Shown here: piece after piece, positions 1 through 5,448 of the stretch | Layout: the number at the start of each line of letters is the position of its first letter | How positions within the stretch are numbered: position 1 is the first letter of the stretch | From: Caldisericota bacterium | GTDB lineage: Bacteria > Bipolaricaulota > Bipolaricaulia > Bipolaricaulales > Bipolaricaulaceae | Length of the DNA: 9,113 bases | Assembly (NCBI GenBank): GCA_013151115.1 | Contig: JAADIW010000048.1 | Span: forward strand, 2,505-11,617 | Direction: 5' to 3' | The notes under the pieces: generated by a model | Databases searched by the model: none | What the model saw: only the letters and a program-made list of their open reading frames with translations | What the model was told of the DNA's origin: nothing | Program-made: the position numbers and the translations under genes

Positions 1-1203
1 ATCCAGGGGATCGAGGAGGAGCTGGAGGAGCGACTGGCGGAGCTCCGGGCCCAGGGGAAGCTCCTCGAGGCCCAGCGGCTGGAGCAGCGCACCCGCTACG
101 ACCTCGAGATGCTGCGGGAGATGGGGTGGTGCCCAGGGATCGAGAACTACTCCCGGCATCTGGACGGTCGCGCCCCCGGGGAGCCACCCTGGACGCTCCT
201 CGACTACTTCCCCCCGGACTTCCTCGTGGTGATCGACGAGTCCCACATGACGGTGCCCCAGCTCCGGGGGATGTATCACGGGGACCGCTCCCGGAAGGAG
301 ACCTTGGTGGAGTACGGGTTCCGGCTTCCCTCGGCCCTGGACAACCGCCCGTTGACCTTCGAGGAGTTCGAGGCCCGGGTGAAGCAGGTGATCTTCATGT
401 CCGCCACCCCCGGTCCCTACGAGCGGGAGGTCTCCCAGAAGATCGTGGAGCAGATCGTGCGGCCCACGGGGCTGGTGGACCCCGAGGTGGTGGTCCACCC
501 CACGAAGGGCCAGATCGACCACCTGATCGGCGAGCTCAGGAAGGTCATCGCCCGGGGGGAGCGGGCGTTGGTCACCACCCTGACCAAACGCATGGCCGAG
601 GACCTCTCCGAATATCTGCTCGAAGCGGGGATCCGCGCCCGCTACCTGCACTCGGAGATCGAGACCCTGGAGCGGGTGGAGATCCTGCGGGACCTGAGGC
701 TGGGGAAGTTCGACGTGCTGGTGGGGGTGAACCTCCTACGGGAGGGGTTGGACCTCCCGGAGGTGTCGCTCGTGGCGATTCTGGACGCCGATAAAGAGGG
801 GTTCCTGCGCTCGGCCACGTCCCTCATCCAAACCATCGGCCGGGCGGCCCGCAACGTCCGCGGAAAGGTAATCCTCTACGCCGACGAGCTCACCGACTCC
901 ATCAAGGAGGCCATCGCCGAGACCAACCGCCGCCGGAGGATCCAGCTCGAGTACAACGCCAAGCACGGGATCACCCCCGAGACGGTGCGAAAGGCGGTGT
1001 ACGACCACCTGGCGGAGGAGATCTACGGAGGGAAGGCCCCGGCGTTCCGGGTGCCCAAGGAGCCCGAGAAGCTATCCCGGGAGGAGCTCGTCGCGACGAT
1101 CAAGGAGCTGGAAAAGGAGATGCGGGCCGCGGCCGAGAGGCTCGAATTCGAACTCGCCGCGGCCCTGCGCGACAAGATCCGGGAACTCCGGCGCCTCCTC
1201 TAA
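1..1203 (+). CDS. uvrB: UvrABC excinuclease subunit B, C-terminal part (5' end outside window)
   Basis: UvrB is the DNA-damage-verifying helicase-like subunit of nucleotide excision repair. It is loaded by UvrA and recruits UvrC. The frame is open from base 1, so the N-terminal third (Walker A, beta-hairpin) is missing. About 400 residues of a usual 660-680 remain. Visible in order are the RTRYDLEML and GIENYSRHL stretch, helicase motif II as DESH (about nt 235-246), motif III as SATPGPYE (about 400-423), motif IV around TLTKRMAEDL, motif V with GVNLLREGLDLPEVS, and motif VI as QTIGRAARN (to about 855). The last 40 residues form the UVR domain that contacts UvrC, with its EFELAAALRDKIRELR core. 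These motifs are collinear with known UvrB proteins, and the reading frame is intact. The TAA stop overlaps the stop codon of the opposing SLH gene. Identification is secure; the true start cannot be seen. Confidence 0.97.
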   Translation: MQGIEEELEERLAELRAQGKLLEAQRLEQRTRYDLEMLREMGWCPGIENYSRHLDGRAPGEPPWTLLDYFPPDFLVVIDESHMTVPQLRGMYHGDRSRKETLVEYGFRLPSALDNRPLTFEEFEARVKQVIFMSATPGPYEREVSQKIVEQIVRPTGLVDPEVVVHPTKGQIDHLIGELRKVIARGERALVTTLTKRMAEDLSEYLLEAGIRARYLHSEIETLERVEILRDLRLGKFDVLVGVNLLREGLDLPEVSLVAILDADKEGFLRSATSLIQTIGRAARNVRGKVILYADELTDSIKEAIAETNRRRRIQLEYNAKHGITPETVRKAVYDHLAEEIYGGKAPAFRVPKEPEKLSREELVATIKELEKEMRAAAERLEFELAAALRDKIRELRRLL

Positions 1204-1739
1204 CCCAGGAAATAAAGGGCCAGCGCGGCCAAGGAGAGGACCACCCCCGTGATCCCCACGACCAGGGCCAGCTGGGTCTTCCCCGCGAGACCCTGGACCT
1301 GGGCCGGGCCCTGCTGTTCGAGCTTGCTCACCCGGGCGTTGAGGGAACCCACCGTGTTCTTCAAGGTCTCCAGTTCACGTACGACCTGGACGATGTCCTG
1401 TTCCACCTGGCGGATGCGTCCCTCGAGGGAGCCGATCTTCTGGGTGAGGCCCTTGACGTCCACCGCGGGCTTCTGGCCCTCCAGGTACTGGACCGCGCGG
1501 GCGATCCAGATGGCCCCCGCGCCCCGGGTCAGCGGGTCATCGGCGCGGAAGGTCCCGCTCGGGTCCACGGTGATGATCCCCCGATCGAGGAGGTACTTCA
1601 CGTATTGATACGCGGGATGGCTCGGGAGGAGGTCCTGGAACACCCCCCCTCCGCCCCCGCCAGCGATCCCCGGGGTGAAGCCGATCATCCCCCATACCGC
1701 AGCCACCGACACCGCGAGGATAAAGATCTTCGCTCTCAT
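1200..1739 (-). CDS. Small SLH-domain envelope protein with coiled coil and C-terminal membrane anchor
   Basis: The product is 179 residues with four recognisable segments. Residues 1 to about 26 look like a signal peptide (MRAK, then a hydrophobic core ending near GIAGG). Residues 33-87 form a single S-layer homology domain: VFQDL start, YVKYLLDRGII, a GTFRADDPLTRG turn, and a hydrophobic helix. Residues 98-140 are an uninterrupted coiled coil, with hydrophobic residues at every 4/3 step (L98, I102, L105, I109, V112, I116, V119, L123, L126, V130, L133, V137, L140). Residues 156-178 are a hydrophobic helix ending the chain. SLH domains generally bind peptidoglycan-linked polymers. The order SLH, rod, anchor resembles a shortened Thermotoga Omp-alpha or Deinococcus-Thermus tether, so I infer a link between wall and membrane. 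The ATG at 1737-1739 is preceded by a purine-rich AAGGGGAGGGG. It is divergent from the GTPase gene, and its TAG overlaps the uvrB stop. Confidence 0.88.
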   Translation of the reverse strand: MRAKIFILAVSVAAVWGMIGFTPGIAGGGGGGVFQDLLPSHPAYQYVKYLLDRGIITVDPSGTFRADDPLTRGAGAIWIARAVQYLEGQKPAVDVKGLTQKIGSLEGRIRQVEQDIVQVVRELETLKNTVGSLNARVSKLEQQGPAQVQGLAGKTQLALVVGITGVVLSLAALALYFLG

Positions 1740-1760
1740 CCCCTCCCCTTTCTCTGCACA
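1740..1760 (-). promoter_or_regulatory. Shine-Dalgarno-like purine tract of the SLH gene
   Basis: Read on the minus strand, AAGGGGAGGGG ends directly before the ATG. It contains GGAGG with a very short spacing of about 2 nt, or an AAGGGGAG core a little further back. It supports the chosen start at 1739 and contrasts with the SD-less starts of three other genes in the window. Confidence 0.5.
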
Positions 1761-1764
1761 GGCT

Positions 1765-1780
1765 TGTAATGGATGTTACA
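1765..1780. promoter_or_regulatory. Inverted repeat TGTAA-N6-TTACA, possible operator
   Basis: A perfect 5-bp dyad (TGTAA at 1765-1769, TTACA at 1776-1780, 6-nt spacer) lies in the divergent region between the SLH and GTPase genes. Its right half overlaps TAACAT on the minus strand (1773-1778), which would be a plausible -10 box about 34 nt before the SLH start. No convincing -35 box is visible. A dyad this short can arise by chance, although A/T-rich sequence is rare in this genome. The regulator is unknown. Confidence 0.25.
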
Positions 1781-1872
1781 GAAACGATGCGTCCTTTTCT
1801 GCGGCAAAACGGGTCATTTCCAGGGGACCTTTGTCCGACGCGGAATCTCCCCGGTCCCCCCGGGGGCGGGGG

Positions 1873-1887
1873 TAAAATAATGGAGAG
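1873..1887 (+). promoter_or_regulatory. -10-like TAAAAT/AATAAT box abutting the GTPase start
   Basis: This AT-rich stretch in an otherwise GC-rich intergene gives TAAAAT at 1873-1878 or AATAAT at 1876-1881. The ATG follows at 1888, so transcription would begin at or within a few bases of the start codon. The GGAG at 1882-1885 is only 2 nt from the ATG, too close to serve as a normal Shine-Dalgarno. A leaderless mRNA is inferred. No -35 match is seen upstream. Confidence 0.45.
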
Positions 1888-2877
1888 ATGCCGGCCAATC
1901 TCACCCCCGAGTTTCTGGAGGCCCGGGAGCGGTTCAGGAAGGCCAAGACCGACGAGGAGCGGCTGGACGCCCTCATGGAGATGCTGGCCACCATCCCCAA
2001 ACACAAGGGGACGGAGAAGATGCGGGCCGACATCAAGCGTCGCATCGCCAAGCTCAAGGAGAAACAGGAACAGCGCCGCCGCTCCGGGGGACGGTCCGGC
2101 CCGAGCTATCACGTGGAGCGCGAGGGCGCGGCCCAGATGGTCCTCGTGGGCCCGCCCAACACCGGAAAATCCTCCCTCCTCGCCCTCCTCACCAACGCCA
2201 ACCCCGAGATCGCCCCCTACCCCATGTCCACCTTCAGGCCGTGTCCGGGGATGATGGAATACGAGGACATCCAGATCCAACTCGTGGATCTCCCCCCCAT
2301 CACCCGGGAGTACACCGAGGGCTGGGTGTTCAGCCTGATCCGCACCGCCGACGGGGCGATCCTCTGCGTGGACCTCTCCCTGGACGACTGGAAGGGCGCC
2401 GCCGATGAAGCGCTGGGGCTCCTGCGGGAGCGCCACATCGTCCTGGGGAAGGGCCCCACCCGCCAACTGGATTGGCGCACCGTGGAGCTCCGCACCCTGG
2501 CCCTGGGGACCAAGGTCGATCTCGCCCCCGAGAGGGCCGAGGAGTTCAAGGGATGGGCCGACGAGAGGTTCTTCGCCTCCGGGCTCATCTCCCTGGAGAC
2601 CTTCGACGGGGTGGAGGAGGCCCGGGAGCTCATCTTCAGATCAGCCGGGATCGTGCGCGTCTACACCAAGAAGCCCGGCCATCCCCCGGACATGGAGCAG
2701 CCTTACACCCTCAGGGAGGGGGCCACGATCCTGGACGTGGTGGAGCACATCCACAAGGAGTTCGTGGAGAAGCTGAAGTACGTGCGCCTGTGGGGCTCGG
2801 GGAAGTTCGACGGCCAACACGCCCCCCTGGACCACGTGGTCCAGGACGGGGACATCGTGGAGATCCACACCCATTGA
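1888..2877 (+). CDS. Obg/DRG-like GTPase with C-terminal TGS domain
   Basis: The product is 329 residues. Residues 1-66 are a charged, helical N-terminal region (MPANLTPEFL, IPKHKGTEKM) of the kind that precedes the G domain in DRG-type GTPases. The G domain shows the P-loop GPPNTGKS at 88-95, the G2 threonine T115 in PMSTFRP, a G3 region of DLPP at 134-137, and the G4 motif TKVD at 208-211. Residues from about 255 to 329 form a TGS domain ending in VQDGDIVEIHTH, a fold thought to contact RNA or the ribosome in the ThrRS/Obg/SpoT families. G3 lacks the glycine of the usual DxxG, having proline at 137. This may be typical of the subfamily or may alter the hydrolysis switch. The N-terminal match fixes the ATG at 1888 despite the missing Shine-Dalgarno. 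The gene probably heads a two-gene unit with the next gene, 72 bp downstream. GTPase identity is secure; its cellular role is not known. Confidence 0.9.
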   Translation: MPANLTPEFLEARERFRKAKTDEERLDALMEMLATIPKHKGTEKMRADIKRRIAKLKEKQEQRRRSGGRSGPSYHVEREGAAQMVLVGPPNTGKSSLLALLTNANPEIAPYPMSTFRPCPGMMEYEDIQIQLVDLPPITREYTEGWVFSLIRTADGAILCVDLSLDDWKGAADEALGLLRERHIVLGKGPTRQLDWRTVELRTLALGTKVDLAPERAEEFKGWADERFFASGLISLETFDGVEEARELIFRSAGIVRVYTKKPGHPPDMEQPYTLREGATILDVVEHIHKEFVEKLKYVRLWGSGKFDGQHAPLDHVVQDGDIVEIHTH

Positions 2878-2938
2878 GCCCCCGATTTGGCAAACGCCCG
2901 CGCCCGCGCCACACTGGTCCCGCCCACATCCACGGACG

Positions 2939-2949
2939 AAGGAGGGAGG
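2939..2949 (+). promoter_or_regulatory. Shine-Dalgarno AAGGAGG fixing the start at 2950
   Basis: AAGGAGG at 2939-2945 lies 4 nt before the ATG at 2950. This favours that start over an in-frame TTG at 2887, whose added N-terminal residues look like translated intergene. It is the clearest ribosome binding site in the window, and it belongs to the downstream gene of a same-strand pair. Confidence 0.75.
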
Positions 2950-3900
2950 ATGGATCAGCACAAGGTGGAGGGGCTCCTCCGCAAGCACGGGGTCCCCGGG
3001 CGGGACGCGTACGATCTCCCCGACAGCCCCCTGCGGTTTCCCGACGGCGCCCAATACCGCATGGAGATCTCAGGGGTGGAACGCCCCGAGGTCCTGGAGG
3101 CGGTGATCGCCGAGGCCCAGAGAAGGGAGCTCCCCGTGCACCGGGTGATCGCCACGGTGATGGGGGCGACGTTGCTCGATCGCGCCGAGCTCAGGGATTT
3201 CGCCCGTATCGCCGCCGACGCGAGGGTGGAGGTGATCATCACCCCCGGGCCCCGCTCGGGCTGGGACACCGGGAGGCAGCTCGTCACCCCGGAGGGATCG
3301 CTCTCGGGGCTGCGGTTCCGCGGGGCGGACCAGCTCCGGCACGCGGTCTCCGACATCCTCCGGGCGGTGGAGCTCGGGTTCCGGGGATTCCTCGTCCTGG
3401 ACGAGGGGCTCCTGTGGTTGCTATCGCGCATGAGGGAGGAAGGGGATCTCCCCGGGGACGTGGTGTTCAAGGTCTCCATCTTCGCCGGCCACGGGAATCC
3501 CGCCGGGGCGAGGGTGCTGGAACAGTTGGGCGCGAACACCTTCAACCCGTTGGCCGACCTCGCCCTCCCCCAGCTCGCCGCCATCCGCCGGGCGGTGCGG
3601 ATCCCCCTCGACCTCCACATCTACCTCACCGATTCCTTCGGGGGGTTCAACCGCTTTTACGAGGGCGCGGAGATGGTGCGGGTCTGTTCGCCGTGTTACT
3701 TCAAGATGGAGCCCGGTCCGGCGTGCGTCGTGGGCCCCGGGGCCCTCTACAAGCCCTGGGTGCCCGGGAAGACCTTGGCCGATTGGGGCCGGGAGAAGGT
3801 GAAGTTCGCGGCGATCCTCCACGAGCTCATCCAGGAATCGTACCCCGGCGCGTCCCTCTCCGGTTGGGGCCCATCCGACTTGGCCGTGCCGGTGGTCTAG
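2950..3900 (+). CDS. Uncharacterised protein, probable TIM-barrel, U32-peptidase-like
   Basis: The product is 316 residues with no signal peptide or membrane segment, so it is likely cytoplasmic. The chain alternates hydrophobic strands with amphipathic helices, as in a (beta/alpha)8 barrel: VHRVIATVMGA (63-73), RVEVIITPGP (92-101), FRGFLVLDEG (144-153), VVFKVSIFAGHGNP (171-184), LGANTFNPLADL (193-204), RIPLDLHIYLTDSFGGF (217-233), EMVRVCSPCYFKMEPG (241-256). The pattern of a placeless strand followed by 'GAN-x-x-NPLADL' and 'IPLDLHIY' recalls proteins annotated as U32 peptidases. The classical U32 cysteine signature is not present, so protease activity should not be assumed. Possible ligands are C246/C249, H181, D228 and E254. 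It follows the TGS GTPase on the same strand with its own strong ribosome site. Its TAG shares a CTAG with the opposing nucleotidyltransferase gene. The fold is inferred from pattern and the family only tentatively. Confidence 0.6.
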   Translation: MDQHKVEGLLRKHGVPGRDAYDLPDSPLRFPDGAQYRMEISGVERPEVLEAVIAEAQRRELPVHRVIATVMGATLLDRAELRDFARIAADARVEVIITPGPRSGWDTGRQLVTPEGSLSGLRFRGADQLRHAVSDILRAVELGFRGFLVLDEGLLWLLSRMREEGDLPGDVVFKVSIFAGHGNPAGARVLEQLGANTFNPLADLALPQLAAIRRAVRIPLDLHIYLTDSFGGFNRFYEGAEMVRVCSPCYFKMEPGPACVVGPGALYKPWVPGKTLADWGREKVKFAAILHELIQESYPGASLSGWGPSDLAVPVV

Positions 3901-5339
3901 GCGGCCTCCGTCCCGGACCGCTCGCGCCAGAGGGAGGCGGCGTACCGTAGGGCCTCGTCCCGGGTGGCGATCTCCCCCGCGAGGATCCGCTCGTGCACCC
4001 GATCCAGGATCTCCCCCAGGACCGGCCCCCGGGGTATCCCCATCGCGAGGAGGTCGTGGCCGTTGATGAGGGAACGGGCGAATTTCAGACCCTGGACGCG
4101 CCGCAGGTGGAGGAGCACCCTGACCGTCTCCGCGAGCACGGGAAGCCACGCCGACGCGCGATGTCCGGACGCCTCCGCGTCGCAGATCAGGAGCCGCAGG
4201 AGGTCCGCGTAAGAGGGGAACCGTCGGGGGAGGTCCTCCAGGGGATGCTCCTCCCGTTCCCCGGTGGTCACGAGGAGGACCTGCTTGCCCCGGCCCATCC
4301 GGGGTAGGCGGGCGACGCGCATATGCTCCCGCACGAGGAACAGGACGCGCTCGATCTCGCGGTTGGAGAAGCGGAGGCGCCGCATGGCCTTCTCGGTGAT
4401 CCGGAGGCCGATGGCCTCGTGTCCCCCCATGTGCTCCCCCCCGGACCGCGCCAGGGCCCGGGGCTTGCCCACGTCGTGGAAGAGCACGCCGAGCTTCACG
4501 ATGTAGGAAAACCGGAGGGCATCCGCCACCTCCAGGGCGAGCAGGGTGTGGGTGAAGACGTCGCCCTCGGGGTGGTAGTCCTCCGGCTGGGGGACGCCCT
4601 TCAGGGCCGAGATCTCGGGGAGGATACGCTGGAGGAGGCCGAGCTCGTCCAGGAGGCGGAACCCGCGGGCCGAGCGGGGCGTCTCGAGGATCCTCACGAG
4701 CTCGTCCCGGATCCGTTCCCACGATATCCCCGTGATCCGCGGGGCGTTCTCCCGTATCGCCTCGCGGGTGCGGTCCTCGATCTCGAACCCGAGCTGGCAG
4801 GCGAACCGCACCGCCCGCAGCATCCGCAGGTAATCCTCGGCGAACCGGGACCGGGGATCGCCGATGGTACGGATCAGCCCGGCCTTGAGGTCGGCGACCC
4901 CGCCCACGAGGTCGATCACCTCCCCGTCGGGTCTGGCGGCGAGGCCGTTCACGGTGAAGTCCCGGCGACGGAGGTCCTCCTCCAAGCTCGCCCAGGCCAC
5001 CTCATCCGGCCGGCGCCCGTCGGTGTAGCCCCGCTCCGTCCGGAACGTCGCCACCTCGTACTGGCGGCCGTCGGGGGCCACCACGATCATCACCCCGAAC
5101 GCCTCCCCCACCGAGAGGACATGGTGGTCGCGGAAGATCCGCCTTATCTCTTCGGGGGGAGCGGAGGTGGCGATGTCCACGTCCTTCGGGGCGAAGGGTT
5201 CGCCGGCCATGGCGGCCAGGATCCCGTCCCGCACCGCCCCGCCCACGATCACCGCCTCGTGGCCGGCCCCGGTGAGCCGGCGGAGGATCTCCTCCACGAA
5301 CGGATGGCGCGCCAATAGCTCATCGATGGGGATACGCAT
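3897..5339 (-). CDS. CCA-adding / poly(A) polymerase-type tRNA nucleotidyltransferase with HD domain
   Basis: The product is 480 residues of the class II nucleotidyltransferase family, which adds or repairs the 3' CCA of tRNA or a part of it. The head carries VGGAVRDGIL (GG at 33-34, R37, D38) and the metal-binding pair D53 and D55 in KDVDIAT. RRRDFTVNGLA (124-134) and the EDYLRMLRAVRFA template motif (168-180) follow, the latter matching the E-D-x-x-R nucleotide-selection element. A C-terminal HD domain shows HPEGDVFTHTLL (256-267) and FHDVGKP (287-293), with later histidines near 303-307 and 339, consistent with a phosphohydrolase-type metal site. The sequence cannot show whether it adds CCA, only CC, or only A. 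Some bacteria split these tasks, so a gene symbol is withheld. The same frame continues upstream to 5990, but family alignment begins at MRIPIDELL, and the extension is antisense to the next gene. No Shine-Dalgarno precedes the ATG at 5339. Confidence 0.93.
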   Translation of the reverse strand: MRIPIDELLARHPFVEEILRRLTGAGHEAVIVGGAVRDGILAAMAGEPFAPKDVDIATSAPPEEIRRIFRDHHVLSVGEAFGVMIVVAPDGRQYEVATFRTERGYTDGRRPDEVAWASLEEDLRRRDFTVNGLAARPDGEVIDLVGGVADLKAGLIRTIGDPRSRFAEDYLRMLRAVRFACQLGFEIEDRTREAIRENAPRITGISWERIRDELVRILETPRSARGFRLLDELGLLQRILPEISALKGVPQPEDYHPEGDVFTHTLLALEVADALRFSYIVKLGVLFHDVGKPRALARSGGEHMGGHEAIGLRITEKAMRRLRFSNREIERVLFLVREHMRVARLPRMGRGKQVLLVTTGEREEHPLEDLPRRFPSYADLLRLLICDAEASGHRASAWLPVLAETVRVLLHLRRVQGLKFARSLINGHDLLAMGIPRGPVLGEILDRVHERILAGEIATRDEALRYAASLWRERSGTEAA

Positions 5340-5352
5340 CGCCCCGAGCTTA
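5340..5352 (-). promoter_or_regulatory. -10-like TAAGCT box 7 nt before the nucleotidyltransferase start
   Basis: On the minus strand TAAGCT (5347-5352 on the plus strand AGCTTA) is followed by seven bases, CGGGCG-like and without a Shine-Dalgarno, and then the ATG. It matches only the TANNNT skeleton of a -10 box, so the evidence is weak alone. It gains weight because two other unit-heading genes in the window show the same spacing. A leaderless transcript is inferred. Confidence 0.3.
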
Positions 5353-5436
5353 GCAGCCCCACCGCGGCCGCGAAAGCGCGCCCAGGGGGCCCCGCGGTGA
5401 TCCGTGGGACCGATCGCCCGCACCGAAGCCATCCCG

Positions 5437-5448
5437 TAGAATCTGCGC
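5437..5448 (+). promoter_or_regulatory. -10-like TAGAAT box 6 nt before the GTG start of the beta-helix/DsbA gene
   Basis: TAGAAT at 5437-5442 matches the TATAAT consensus at five of six positions and ends 6 nt before GTG at 5449-5451. Transcription would therefore start at or next to the first base of the start codon. There is no purine-rich ribosome site between box and start (CTGCGC), and no clear -35 element upstream. It shares the 109-bp divergent region with the nucleotidyltransferase gene. Confidence 0.5.

Larger units (their letters stand above)
1740..1887. other. Divergent intergenic region between the SLH and GTPase genes
   Basis: This 148-bp non-coding stretch is the most A/T-rich part of the left half. 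It contains the SLH ribosome site, the TGTAA-N6-TTACA dyad and the AT-rich box before the GTPase start. No further gene or structured RNA is evident. Confidence 0.6.
5340..5448. other. Divergent intergenic region between nucleotidyltransferase and beta-helix/DsbA genes
   Basis: This 109-bp GC-rich non-coding stretch carries the two -10-like boxes that abut the opposite start codons. The inner part contains GC-rich runs (CCGCGGCCGCG near 5361-5372) without a convincing hairpin plus U-tract or any tRNA-like fold. Confidence 0.5.

Noticed and set aside
1537..2466. Minus-strand open frame opposite the GTPase
   Set aside because: It crosses the divergent promoter region and two real genes, and its composition is that of antisense sequence.
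2887..2949. Upstream TTG start for the U32-like gene
   Set aside because: The 21 added residues look like translated intergene, and a strong AAGGAGG sits 4 nt before the ATG at 2950.
2472..3950. Long plus-strand open frame across the GTPase and U32-like genes
   Set aside because: Arg/Gly/Pro-rich composition typical of an out-of-frame reading in GC-rich DNA; it overlaps two genes with clear family motifs.
3421..4722. Long minus-strand open frame across 3421-4722
   Set aside because: Pro/Arg/Gly-rich shadow of the nucleotidyltransferase gene, with no recognisable domain.
4323..5318. Plus-strand 331-codon open frame opposite the nucleotidyltransferase
   Set aside because: His/Pro/Glu-rich antisense pattern; the opposite strand holds an intact, motif-complete enzyme.
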